Assembly: GCA_964418745.1 (NCBI GenBank)
Contig: CAYQMX010000013.1
Coordinates: 62,001-126,000 of the forward strand
Reading direction: 5' to 3'
Source: Scleromatobacter sp964418745
Lineage (GTDB): Bacteria; Pseudomonadota; Gammaproteobacteria; Burkholderiales; Burkholderiaceae_C
DNA: 64,000 bases
The notes below the pieces were generated by a model. The model made no database searches and was not told where the DNA came from. It worked only from the letters and a program-made list of their open reading frames with translations. Positions 16,718 through 24,918 of the stretch are shown piece after piece. Every line of letters begins with the position of its first letter. Position 1 is the stretch's first letter. Both the position numbers and the translations under genes were made by a program.

Positions 16718-16838
16718 GCCGGTCGCGCGCCCGGTCGCCGAACGTATCATCGGCGCACGCGCGGCGGCGCCACCTGCGCACCCTGGCGCGCGGCGTCCCC
16801 TGCACCCGCAGGTTCGCGGGGACAACCAAGGAGTGATC

Positions 16839-18128
16839 GTGCTTCCACCCGACCATCCCTGCCGGCTGGTGCTGGCCGACGAGGTGCATGCCCGACCGCC
16901 CGAGCCGCTGGATACTCCCTGCCGCGCCACCTACGTCGCCGTGCTGATCGATCGCGAGGATCGCGAGCGCGAGCGGGCGCACGTGGCCGCGCTGTGCGCG
17001 CCGCACGGCGTGGCGCCACCCGCGGCCGACGCCACGCACTTCAGCGCGCAGCTGGGGCCGCTGCGCTTCAAGTGGGAGCGCCATGGCGAGTTCTCCGGCT
17101 TCACGCTGCTGGCGCCGGGCCTGAGCCCGCATCCGTTCAGCGAGCCGGTGGCCGCGCTGCTGCCGGCCGGCTGGCTGGCGGCGCTGCCCGGCCGCACGCT
17201 GGTGGCCGCGCACGCCAAGCTGATTCGCACCAACGATGCGCCGCTGGACGCCGCCAGGCTGGCAGCCCTGTTCGACGGCCACATCGTGGTGGGCGGCGAG
17301 ATCGGCGGCGGGGCGGGCCAGGCCTACACCGACTTCCGCATCCATGCCGACGGCTTCGGCCGCTTCGTCGTGGGCAACCGCAGCTTCACCGAGCGCCAGG
17401 CCGGACGCACACTGCAACGCCTGTTCGAGATCGAGGCCTACCGCATGATGGCGTTGCTGGCGCTGCCGATCGCGCGCCAGCTGGCGCCGCGCATCGCCGC
17501 GATCGAGTCCTCGCTGGCCGAGCTCACCGCGCACATCGCCGACGAAGGCGGGCGCGACGAGGCGCTGCTGCACGAGCTGACGCGGCTGGCGGCCGAGATC
17601 GAGCGCGGCCTGGCCGCGAGCCAGTTCCGCTTCGGCGCCTGCCGCGCGTACCACGAGCTGGTGACCACGCGCATCGCCGAACTGCGCGAGACGCGCCTGC
17701 CGGGCATCCAGCCGATCGAGGAATTCATGGCGCGTCGGCTGGCGCCCGCGGTGGCCACCTGCGCCAACGCGTCGCAGCGCCTGCACGGCCTGTCGGACCG
17801 CGTGGCGCAGGCCAGTGCGCTGCTGTCGACCCGCGTCGACATCGCCCGCGAACGCCAGAACCAGGCACTGCTCGCGTCGATGGATCGGCGCGCCAAGCTG
17901 CAGCTGCGGCTGCAGCAGACGGTCGAGGGCCTGTCGGTGGCGGCAATCGTCTACTACGTCGCCGGGCTGATCGGCTACCTCGCCAAGGCGGGCAAGGCGG
18001 GCGGCCTGCCGCTGCAGCCCGACCTGGCCGTGGGCCTGGCGATCCCGGTGGTGGCGGCCTGCGTGGTCGTCGCGCTGCGGCGCGCGCGCCGGAAGCTGCA
18101 CCAGGCCGACCTGTCGAATGAACACTGA
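16839..18128 (+). CDS. DUF3422 family membrane-anchored protein
   Basis: The GTG at 16839 has an AAGGAG site 5 bp upstream and gives 429 residues. Another GTG at 16833 overlaps that site. Motifs are HPCRLVLADEVHARPPEPL at the N-terminus, LRFKWERHGEFSGFTLL, RIHADGFGRFVVGNRSF and RLFEIEAYRMMALLALP. A helical, probably coiled-coil region (about 235-350, QRLHGLSDRVAQASALLSTRVD) leads to two membrane helices near 370-410. This matches the DUF3422 family. The function is not established. It stands alone after the GGDEF-EAL gene. Confidence 0.85.
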   Translation: MLPPDHPCRLVLADEVHARPPEPLDTPCRATYVAVLIDREDRERERAHVAALCAPHGVAPPAADATHFSAQLGPLRFKWERHGEFSGFTLLAPGLSPHPFSEPVAALLPAGWLAALPGRTLVAAHAKLIRTNDAPLDAARLAALFDGHIVVGGEIGGGAGQAYTDFRIHADGFGRFVVGNRSFTERQAGRTLQRLFEIEAYRMMALLALPIARQLAPRIAAIESSLAELTAHIADEGGRDEALLHELTRLAAEIERGLAASQFRFGACRAYHELVTTRIAELRETRLPGIQPIEEFMARRLAPAVATCANASQRLHGLSDRVAQASALLSTRVDIARERQNQALLASMDRRAKLQLRLQQTVEGLSVAAIVYYVAGLIGYLAKAGKAGGLPLQPDLAVGLAIPVVAACVVVALRRARRKLHQADLSNEH

Positions 18129-18331
18129 GCGCCCGCGCGGCCGGTGACGCGGAGCAGCACCGAACTCGTAAGCCTGCGCCGCGCTGCCTGGCGACGCGCA
18201 CAGCTCGACGTGCGCCATCGCCATCGACCTTGGGGATACCGCACCGCGCCAGACCAGTGAGACTGCATGCCAGCGGCGTCCGCCCCTGGCCGTCCTGGCC
18301 GGGGCGCCGCGCACGCCAACAGGAGAGGTCG

Positions 18332-18742
18332 ATGGCGACGAACAAGCGCATCCACAACCCCCGGTTCGCCCTCGAGATGCTGCGTCGCATCCTGGCGGTG
18401 GCGAACCATCCCTTGAACTTCCTCGTCGATCGCCCGGCGGGCAAGTGGCGCGCGCGCCGCGTCCACGGTCAGGACGCGCCCTCATTCCAGGTCGGCCATG
18501 CACAGAGCCTGCATGGCGGCGCGGCAGAGCGGCTGTTCATCGAGGATGCCGACTTCAACCAGTTGTCGAACTGGACGGGCGAATCCAAAGGGGTCATCTT
18601 CGAGAAGACCGGCGTGCTGATCGGCCAGGTGCATGTCGAACTGCGCACCGCCCAGCAATGGGAGCGGCTGGAGCTGCTGACGTGGGGCACGGTGGAGGCG
18701 GCGGTCGTCAGCACCGGCTGGGATCCCGCCGGTGGCAACTAG
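18332..18742 (+). CDS. Small protein resembling a polymorphic-toxin C-terminal domain
   Basis: A 136-residue protein with an AGGAGAGG site before the ATG. The core has HPLNFLVDRPAGKWRARRVH, then FQVGHAQSLHGGAAERLFIE, DADFNQLSNWTGESKGVIFE and VHVELRTAQQWERLELL. From memory, the GHxxS...ERxxxEDADxNxxS order with the RTAxxWxRLxLL ending resembles nuclease-like domains at the C-termini of polymorphic toxins (type 5-like). That assignment is inference. Here the domain is free-standing, with no signal peptide, repeats or delivery domain. No obvious immunity gene is adjacent. Confidence 0.5.
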   Translation: MATNKRIHNPRFALEMLRRILAVANHPLNFLVDRPAGKWRARRVHGQDAPSFQVGHAQSLHGGAAERLFIEDADFNQLSNWTGESKGVIFEKTGVLIGQVHVELRTAQQWERLELLTWGTVEAAVVSTGWDPAGGN

Positions 18743-18817
18743 GGTCCAGCCGTGGGCACGAACCCCAGGTCGGTGCAGGCGCACTCGACCGGAACTCCAG
18801 CGGCCACGGGAAGTCGC

Positions 18818-19159
18818 ATGATGGGAGCCTTCGTTTCCCTGTGTTGCTTCCGGAGCCCGACCTTGCCCCACTTCCGCCCGTCCTCCTGGCTGCCCGGCGC
18901 CCTGCTCGCCCTGGCCTCGGCCGCCGCCTGCGGCGCCCCGGTGCCGGCGTCCGGCGCCGCGTCCGGCGTCGCCGCCCCCCGCCCGGCATCCGCCGCCTGC
19001 CCGGCGCGGGCCGAGTCGGCCGGCCTGCGCACCAGCAAGCTGCGCCATGCGCTGGACGAGGACGACCCCTGTGCCGATTCGCGCGGACGGGGGACGCCGA
19101 TCCGCCGCCTGGCCCCAGCCAGCGGGGCGTCCCTCGACGACCGGCCCGGCAAGCCCTGA
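18818..19159 (+). CDS. Putative small exported or lipoprotein-like protein
   Basis: A frame of 113 residues from the ATG at 18818. A TTG at 18863 with a GGAG site 8 bp upstream would give a 98-residue protein with a cleaner signal sequence: PHFRPSSW, a hydrophobic run, then ASAAACGAP, a possible lipobox. The mature part is Ala/Pro/Ser rich and ends with a charged segment (LRHALDEDDPCADSRGRG). No family recognised. It follows the toxin-like gene by about 75 bp. Coding status is uncertain. Confidence 0.35.
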   Translation: MMGAFVSLCCFRSPTLPHFRPSSWLPGALLALASAAACGAPVPASGAASGVAAPRPASAACPARAESAGLRTSKLRHALDEDDPCADSRGRGTPIRRLAPASGASLDDRPGKP

Positions 19160-19523
19160 GCGTTGTCGCACCGCACCATCAAACTAGGGGGGTACCGCCC
19201 CCTGGTGCGAGTGCCCACTCGACCTTCCCGTGGGTGTTTTCCCTGTGCGGCGGCGTCCGCATGCCGTCCTCGCGCCCGGGCCCGGTTTTCCCCATTCACG
19301 TAAGTACGGTCGGTTTGCGCATGTGCGCTTGCCTATAGTCGAACCGACGCAGGCTACCGCCGCGCCGATCGGCAGCCGCACCATGAAATCACATGGCGCA
19401 CGAGATCTCGCCACCCACCGGTTGGCGACGTTCATCTTGGGGTATTCACGCACCCGCCTCCGCCTGGCTCGGTAGTTGCATGCAACGCAAGAAGGCAACA
19501 ACCCAGTCCTCGAGGAGAAGCAA
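19160..19523. other. Long upstream region of the S53 protease gene
   Basis: About 360 bp without a convincing gene. It contains the inverted repeat listed separately (19186-19203), a GCGCATGTGCGC palindrome (19317-19328) and a TATAGT -10-like hexamer (19334-19339). If that hexamer is used, the S53 mRNA has a leader of about 180 nt, containing a short stem GGCTACCGCC...GGCAGCC near 19352. Confidence 0.45.
19186..19203. promoter_or_regulatory. AGGGGG-N6-CCCCCT inverted repeat upstream of S53 protease
   Basis: AGGGGG (19186-19191) and CCCCCT (19198-19203) are exact reverse complements around GTACCG. They are enclosed by outer arms GCACC (19173-19177) and GGTGC (19204-19208). No T run follows, so a regulator binding site for the S53/PEP-CTERM genes is at least as likely as a terminator for the preceding small gene. 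The binding protein is unknown. Confidence 0.4.
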
Positions 19524-21428
19524 TTGAATTTTCGTTTCAGCACGATCGTCGCCGCAGCCCTGGTCGCTGCCGGCACGATGGCGAGCGTCCAGGCCGCCGT
19601 GCCCGCCGCGGGCCAGAGCCGCATCACCAAGGCAGCCCTGGTCGACCTCGGCGTCGCCCCGTCGAATGCCGTCGTGAAGTTCGCCATCTCGCTGCCGCTG
19701 CGCAATCGTGACGCGCTCAACGCGTTCATCGCCAGCACCGTCGACCCGACCAGCGCCAGCTATCGCAAGTTCATCACCCCGGCGCAGTTCGCCGACGCCT
19801 ACGGCCCGACGCCGGCCTCCGTGGCGCAGGTGACGGCCTTCCTGGCCGCCAACGGCATCGCCGTCTCCGAAGTCTCGGCCAACCGCCTGCTCGTCAAGGC
19901 CTCGGCCACCAACGCGCAGCTGAGCGCCCTGTTCGGCACCGCGATCCACACCTACTCGCTCGGCGCCCAGACCTTCCAGCGTCCGGTGGGCAACGTCGTG
20001 CTGCCGCAAGGCCTGCAAGGCATCGCCCAGGCCGTGACCGGCCTGAGCACGCAGCCGCTGTCGCACTCCTACGTCAAGTACGTGCCGCATGCCGGCGCGC
20101 TGGCGGGCGAGCCCGACGTCGCGGTGCAGCCGGTGACGCCCGACGTCATCATCACCAACACCCCGGGCCAGCTGACCACGGGCGACGTGCTCAAGACCTA
20201 CAACGGCCTGCCGCTGACGGCGCGCGGCCTGAGCGGCGCGGGCACCACGCTGGGCATCATGACCTTCGCCGGCTTCAACCAGTCGGACGCCTACCTGTAC
20301 TGGTCGGTGATCCACCAGCCGGTGCTGGCCAACCGCATCACCGAGATCGGCGTCGACGGCCACGTGGCCACCGCGGCCGACAACGGCGCGGACGAGACGG
20401 CCCTCGACGTCCAGCAGTCGGGCGGCCTGGCACCGGGCGCCAAGATCCGCGTCTACGAAGCCGAAAACTCCGACATCGGGGCGCTGTCGCTCTACAACAC
20501 CGCCGTCAGCGAGAACCTGTGCGACACCCTGTCGGTGAGCTGGGGCCTGGCCGAGATCTACGAAGACAGCGGCACCCTCGCGGTGTACGACGCCATCCTG
20601 TCCGAGGCGGCCGCGCAAGGCACGCCGGTCATCGCCTCGTCCGGCGATGCGGGTGCCTACGACATCAACCGCAGCACCTACACCTACCCCACGTTCACGC
20701 CCATCCTGACGGTCGACTTCCCGGCCAGCCACCCGCTGGTGCTGGGCGCCGGCGGCTCGACGCTGGCCACCACGGTGCCGCGCAAGTACGGCAAGGTCAC
20801 GGTGCCGGCAGAGCGTCCCTGGGCCTGGGACTACTTCCGCGACTACTACCTGAAGAACTACGGCCAGGCGCTGTACTACTCGTCGGCCTTCCCGGTCGGC
20901 GGCGGCGGCGGCGTCAGCGTGCAGTACGCGCTGCCGTCCTACCAGGCCGGCCTGACGGGCACCAAGGCGTCCAGCCAGGGCCAGTCGATGTTCGGCCCCA
21001 GCGTGTACGACCCGAACACCGGCACGTTCAGCGGCCCGATCATCGACTACGTCGACCTGCCCGGCAACGTGGCCGGCCGCAACGTGCCCGACGTCTCGCT
21101 CAACGCCGACCCGTACACCGGCTACTACCTGGTGGTCGACGGCGGCCTGTACTCGCAAGGCGGCGGCACCAGCTTCGTCGCGCCGCAGCTGAACGGCATC
21201 TTCTCGCTGATCACCCAGCAGGCCGGCGGCCGCCTGGGCCTGCTGCACCCGCAGCTGTACGGTTCGTTCCGCAAGCTGGGCTATGGCACGGGTTCGCCGT
21301 TCCGCGCCCTGCCCACCGGCACCAACCTGTTCTACGCGGGCACCAACAGCTACAACCCGGCCGTCGGCCTGGGCGTGCTCAACATCGACAACCTGTCCAA
21401 GGTGCTCGCTCCGGCCGCGCCGCAGTGA
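19524..21428 (+). CDS. S53 family peptidase (sedolisin / pro-kumamolisin type), secreted
   Basis: The start is taken as TTG at 19524: GAGGAG lies 6 bp upstream, and the product then begins MNFRFS with a clean signal peptide ending SVQA|AVP. The protein has about 634 residues. The propeptide domain (about 30-190) includes FVKFAISLPLRNRDAL-like and YRKFITPAQFADAYGPT segments. The catalytic domain carries Glu and Asp in ADETALDVQQS (about 291/295), the oxyanion Asp in SSGDAGAYD (about 375) and the nucleophile Ser in GGGTSFVAPQ (about 550). It is an acid-type serine-carboxyl protease, probably self-activated outside the cell. A PEP-CTERM gene follows by 50 bp. Confidence 0.92.
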   Translation: MNFRFSTIVAAALVAAGTMASVQAAVPAAGQSRITKAALVDLGVAPSNAVVKFAISLPLRNRDALNAFIASTVDPTSASYRKFITPAQFADAYGPTPASVAQVTAFLAANGIAVSEVSANRLLVKASATNAQLSALFGTAIHTYSLGAQTFQRPVGNVVLPQGLQGIAQAVTGLSTQPLSHSYVKYVPHAGALAGEPDVAVQPVTPDVIITNTPGQLTTGDVLKTYNGLPLTARGLSGAGTTLGIMTFAGFNQSDAYLYWSVIHQPVLANRITEIGVDGHVATAADNGADETALDVQQSGGLAPGAKIRVYEAENSDIGALSLYNTAVSENLCDTLSVSWGLAEIYEDSGTLAVYDAILSEAAAQGTPVIASSGDAGAYDINRSTYTYPTFTPILTVDFPASHPLVLGAGGSTLATTVPRKYGKVTVPAERPWAWDYFRDYYLKNYGQALYYSSAFPVGGGGGVSVQYALPSYQAGLTGTKASSQGQSMFGPSVYDPNTGTFSGPIIDYVDLPGNVAGRNVPDVSLNADPYTGYYLVVDGGLYSQGGGTSFVAPQLNGIFSLITQQAGGRLGLLHPQLYGSFRKLGYGTGSPFRALPTGTNLFYAGTNSYNPAVGLGVLNIDNLSKVLAPAAPQ

Positions 21429-21478
21429 ACGCCCGCCCCCATGACCGTTTCCAATCCGACTACACAAAGGACCACTCA

Positions 21479-22051
21479 ATGATCCGCAAGACCCTGACCT
21501 CCGTCTGCGCCGCCCTGGCGCTGGCCGGCGGCCTCGTGGCGCCCGTCGCCGCCAAGGACATCACGCCCAGCTCGGTGTTCTTCGTCACCACTGAATTCGG
21601 CGACGGCCTCGACACCTTCGCCGCGTTCGGCGACTCCTTCGCGACCAAGGGCACGGCGTTCGACGACGTCTTCCTGTTCTTCTCGCCGCCGGTGGAGTCG
21701 CAGGTCGAGTTCGACGTCGCCGCCGACTACGCGAAGGGCGCCACCGTCAGCTTCACCGGCTTCGACTTCGGCTACTTCAACGGCTTCACCGCCGACGGGG
21801 TCGACGTCACGTCCCTGCCCACGGGTGCCAGCTACCTGACGAAGTTCGCGCTGGGCGGCGAATCGGCCAGCCACTACCTGAACAGCGGGATCTACTTCGT
21901 CGAAGTGACCGGCATGTCCAAGGTGGATGGCGGCGGCTTCAGCGGCAACTTCAACACGACGGCCATCCCCGAGCCCGACAGCCTCGCGCTGATGCTGGCC
22001 GGCGTCGGCCTGCTCGGCACGATGGTGCGTCGCCGCAAGCAGAACGCCTGA
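21479..22051 (+). CDS. FxDxF family PEP-CTERM protein
   Basis: A 190-residue exported protein. A signal peptide lies at about 1-25 (LVAPVAA|KD). The FxDxF element is AFDDVFLFFSPP near 60, the body is Gly/Phe/Thr rich, and the C-terminal sorting signal is PEPDSLALMLAGVGLLGTMV followed by RRRK. PEP-CTERM proteins are recognised by an exosortase at the inner membrane and usually go to the surface or extracellular matrix; no exosortase lies in this window. It follows the S53 protease gene by 50 bp on the same strand and ends before a double hairpin, so the two probably share a transcript. Confidence 0.9.
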   Translation: MIRKTLTSVCAALALAGGLVAPVAAKDITPSSVFFVTTEFGDGLDTFAAFGDSFATKGTAFDDVFLFFSPPVESQVEFDVAADYAKGATVSFTGFDFGYFNGFTADGVDVTSLPTGASYLTKFALGGESASHYLNSGIYFVEVTGMSKVDGGGFSGNFNTTAIPEPDSLALMLAGVGLLGTMVRRRKQNA

Positions 22052-22061
22052 GTCCCCCCGG

Positions 22062-22138
22062 ACGGCGGCCCGCGCCGCCGTTCCCCAGCCGGCGCCCCGC
22101 CGGTTCCACGACGCCTCCCGGTGCGAACCAGGAGGCGT
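22062..22138 (+). terminator. Tandem hairpins after the PEP-CTERM gene
   Basis: The first stem is ACGGCGGC (22062-22069) with GCCGCCGT (22074-22081), loop of 4. The second is ACGCCTCC (22111-22118) with GGAGGCGT (22131-22138), followed by TTCTC. The second has the look of a rho-independent terminator for the S53/PEP-CTERM unit. Confidence 0.7.
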
Positions 22139-22156
22139 TTCTCATGGGGCCGGCCG

Positions 22157-23572
22157 TCAGCGCCGTTCGACGGCGCCGCGCTCGGCCAGCGCCCAGTCGA
22201 CGGCCTGGCGCAGCACCGCCTCGGGCGTCGCGTCGGCGGCCGCCGGCACGTCGGGTTCCACGCCCAGGCGATGGACGGTGCCGGTGCGGTCGGCATCGCG
22301 CGTCTCGAGCACGCCCAGCGTGCTGCCGTCGGCGAGCCGGTGCGCGCGCACGCCCAGGGTCGGGAAGCCCGCCGTCGGCGCGCCGAAGAAGCGGGTGTTG
22401 GCGCGGCCGCGAAACGCCACGGCCAGGTCCTCGCCCGCATCGCGCGTGCCGGGTCCGGTCAGCACCGCCACCGCCGCGCGCAGCGACGGCTCCGGCGGCG
22501 ACTCCAGGTCGACCTGCGCCGGGCCGCCGGCGATCCGCGCGCTGCCGCGCTCGACGATCCAGGGCTGGGTGCCGCGGCGGTCGACGAAGGCGCCCACCGC
22601 GGGACCGTCGAGCAGCGTGGACAACCCGGCGAAGGCGGGCCACGGGCTGTCGGCGTCGTGGTCGCGCAGGTCGACGATCCAGGCCAGCGGATGGCGGGCC
22701 GCCAGCGCGGCGACGCCGTCGTGCAGCGCGCCGGCCCAGGCCTGCGCCGCACCGGGCGCGCCCGTGTCCAGTGCATGCAGGCGCACCACGGCCGTGCCAT
22801 CGGCGCGCAGTTCGAACTCGGACGGCCGCGTGGCCGGTGCGCGCCGAACCGGTGGCGGCTCGTCGGGGCCGACGATGTAGCCATGATCGTCGCGCACGGA
22901 CTGCATCACGCCACGCAGGGTCCACAGCACGTCGACCCCGTCCTGCGCGCCGCTGGCCAGCATGCGCGCCGTCTCGAGCGCGGCGTTCGGATCGGGCAGC
23001 GGGTCGACGAAACCGGTGAAGTAGGTCATGAGCGCCTCGTCCAGGAGGCGCGTCACCGACGGGGCGAGCTCGCCGGTCGCGAAGCGGGCGTCGGAGCACT
23101 CGAGCGCGAACGCCACCGCCACGGGCTGCACCGGTGCGCCGGCCAGAACGCGCACGCCCAGCGTCTTCGCGTCGTCGGGCACGTAGACGGCCAGCCGTTG
23201 CGTGGCGCGGGCGTGCGGCGCGAGCGCCAGGGGCAGGCCCGACAGCAGCGTCGCCGCACCGCCGTCCGGGCGCGCATCGACCAGCATCTGCGGCAGCACG
23301 CGCGCGGTCGCGTCGCCGTCGTTGCGGGCCTCCAGCGCGATCCAGACGCGGTGGCGCTGCCACCAGCGCACGTCCCAGTTCGCGAGGGCGACCGGGTGGG
23401 CCGCGTCCAGCGCCAGCGACAGCGCGTCGGCGGCCTGCGATGGCACGTCGCCGCCGGCCGGGTGCGGCGTGCAGGCCGCGCGCACCGCGGCGACGGCGGG
23501 GGCCGATGCCGCCAGCGCCGCGCACAGGGCCAGGCAGTTCAGGACGAGCGGTCGCTGGGGCGTCATGGGCAT
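22157..23572 (-). CDS. S41 peptidase-like exported protein, catalytic serine apparently lost
   Basis: A 471-residue protein with a signal peptide (MPMTPQRPLVLNCLALC to AVAA). The C-terminal part follows the S41 (tail-specific protease) pattern: AWIVDLRDHDADSPWPAFAGL, VAVLTGPGTRDAGEDLAVAF, RGRANTRFFGAPTAGFPT, LADGSTLGVLETRDADRTG and VEPDVPAAADATPEAVLRQAVDWAL. In active relatives the segment after VLxGPxT reads A-S-S-G-E, with Ser as nucleophile. Here it reads R-D-A-G-E. The protein may therefore be a non-catalytic relative. Neighbour on the same strand: EcsC gene, 32 bp upstream. Confidence 0.72.
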   Translation of the reverse strand: MPMTPQRPLVLNCLALCAALAASAPAVAAVRAACTPHPAGGDVPSQAADALSLALDAAHPVALANWDVRWWQRHRVWIALEARNDGDATARVLPQMLVDARPDGGAATLLSGLPLALAPHARATQRLAVYVPDDAKTLGVRVLAGAPVQPVAVAFALECSDARFATGELAPSVTRLLDEALMTYFTGFVDPLPDPNAALETARMLASGAQDGVDVLWTLRGVMQSVRDDHGYIVGPDEPPPVRRAPATRPSEFELRADGTAVVRLHALDTGAPGAAQAWAGALHDGVAALAARHPLAWIVDLRDHDADSPWPAFAGLSTLLDGPAVGAFVDRRGTQPWIVERGSARIAGGPAQVDLESPPEPSLRAAVAVLTGPGTRDAGEDLAVAFRGRANTRFFGAPTAGFPTLGVRAHRLADGSTLGVLETRDADRTGTVHRLGVEPDVPAAADATPEAVLRQAVDWALAERGAVERR

Positions 23573-23604
23573 CCGTGCCGGGCGGGCGAGCCCGCAATAG
23601 TCGT

Positions 23605-24426
23605 TCACGGCGCCTTGTCCAGCGCCGCCGCGAGTTCGCGGTACTTCGCGCGCACCACCGCCTCGCCGTACCGGCGCTCCAGGCGCCGCACCGCGAAGTG
23701 GCCGCGGGCCACCGACTGGAAGTGGTCGATGAAGATCGTGTTGATCGCGGCGCCGCCCACCGCGCCGATCATCGGCACCAACTGCGCCGCCGCCTTCTCG
23801 GAGACATTGACGGCGTAGCGCTCGGCGATCAGCGCGATCAGGCGCACCAGCGCCGGTGCGCCCTCCTTGGCCAGCCCGTGGTGGGCCACGTGGGCCGCGG
23901 CCGTGGAGATCACGCGCGTCATCGCCTCGCGCACCGCGAAGTAGCCCACCTCGGCCGCGTCGTCGCTGGACGCGTCGCCGCCGAACGCCAGCACCATCAC
24001 ACATTCGAGCTGGGTCTGGCGGTCCGCGAGGTCGGCGCCCTCGCTGCGCGCCACGTCGGCGATCGAACGCATCATGATCGTCGTCGACACCGGCAGCTCC
24101 ACGCTGAGCGCCGCCAGGCCGAACGCGCCGCCCACGGCACCGCTGGCGGCGCTGGCCAGCTTGTGCCAGCCGTTGGACGCCGGCGGCGGCGTGCCGGCCG
24201 CCTGCGGATCGTGGGTGGCCAGCGTGCGCAGCGACAGCTTGAGGGCGCCGTGGATCGCCCTGCGCGCCGCCGTCGAGATGGCCGTGGCGGCGCGCGCCGG
24301 CAGCATGCCCACGAGGCGCTCGATGGGCGACCCCACCACGCTGGCGATGCGCGCGCCGATGCCCGGCCGCTCGAGCGCGCGGACGGCGTCGGACAGGATC
24401 TGGGCATCGGCGGGGGGCATCGTCAT
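23605..24426 (-). CDS. EcsC family protein
   Basis: A 273-residue protein from the ATG at 24426 (MTMPPADAQILSDAVRALERPG). It has EcsC features: IGARIASVVGSPIERLVGMLP, a Gly/Ala-rich helical segment (LASAASGAVGGAFGLAALSVELPVSTTIMMRSIADVAR) and QLVPMIGAVGGAAINTIFIDHF toward the end. The family is named after a gene in the Bacillus ecs ABC operon; its molecular function is unclear. The hydrophobic Gly-rich segments suggest membrane association. It is followed closely by the S41-like gene. Confidence 0.82.
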   Translation of the reverse strand: MTMPPADAQILSDAVRALERPGIGARIASVVGSPIERLVGMLPARAATAISTAARRAIHGALKLSLRTLATHDPQAAGTPPPASNGWHKLASAASGAVGGAFGLAALSVELPVSTTIMMRSIADVARSEGADLADRQTQLECVMVLAFGGDASSDDAAEVGYFAVREAMTRVISTAAAHVAHHGLAKEGAPALVRLIALIAERYAVNVSEKAAAQLVPMIGAVGGAAINTIFIDHFQSVARGHFAVRRLERRYGEAVVRAKYRELAAALDKAP

Positions 24427-24504
24427 GGGGGGCTCCGTTGCGTGACGATACAGCCTCGGGCAATCCGGGGACCGAACAGGCCGCCGCGGGTGTCCAATGC
24501 GTCC

Positions 24505-24912
24505 ATGCACGCACTGTTCCGCCCCGTTCGCCGCCTCCACCGGGCCGTCGCCGCCGCGCTCGCCGCCACCCTCGTGGGATGCGCCTCGCAGGCCTCGATG
24601 GAAGCCCGCTACGACCAATCGCTGCAGCGCTGGAAAGGCGCGTCGCGCGCCGACCTGGTGGCGGCCTGGGGCCCACCGCTGCTCGCGCAGACCGATGCCG
24701 GCGTGGAAACGCTCACCTGGACCGTCAACGAGGACACCCACAACACCCAGGGCCTGCCCACCTACGTGGTGCCCAGCACCGGCGCCGTGCGGGTGGCGAT
24801 GCCCACCGTCGCGCCGGTGGTGCCGGTGCGCTGCACCACGCACTTCCAGCTGCGCCTGGGCGTGGTGGTGGGCTGGCACTTCGATGGCCTGGCCTGCGGC
24901 GCGCCGACCTGA
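24505..24912 (+). CDS. Small outer-membrane-type lipoprotein
   Basis: A 135-residue protein. A lipoprotein signal lies at about 1-27 with lipobox LVGC (ALAATLVGCASQ). After Cys comes a charged helix (MEARYDQSLQRWKGASRADLVAAWGPP), a pattern seen in small lipoproteins that have a BamE/SmpA-like SxxDLxxxWGxP step. A beta-rich end with two Cys (PVRCTTHFQLRL and LACGAPT) closes the protein. It converges with the GGDEF gene, whose stop is only 6 bp away. Role not known; a contribution to envelope assembly is a guess from the motif. Confidence 0.7.
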   Translation: MHALFRPVRRLHRAVAAALAATLVGCASQASMEARYDQSLQRWKGASRADLVAAWGPPLLAQTDAGVETLTWTVNEDTHNTQGLPTYVVPSTGAVRVAMPTVAPVVPVRCTTHFQLRLGVVVGWHFDGLACGAPT

Positions 24913-24918
24913 GCGCGT

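Noticed and set aside
19340..19400. GACGCAGGCTACCG...GGCAGCC in the S53 leader as a c-di-GMP (GEMM) riboswitch
   Set aside because: The first GEMM domain (an AAACC...GAAA...GG hairpin just before GACGC) is not present, and the core lacks one of the conserved purines; probably chance GC-rich similarity.
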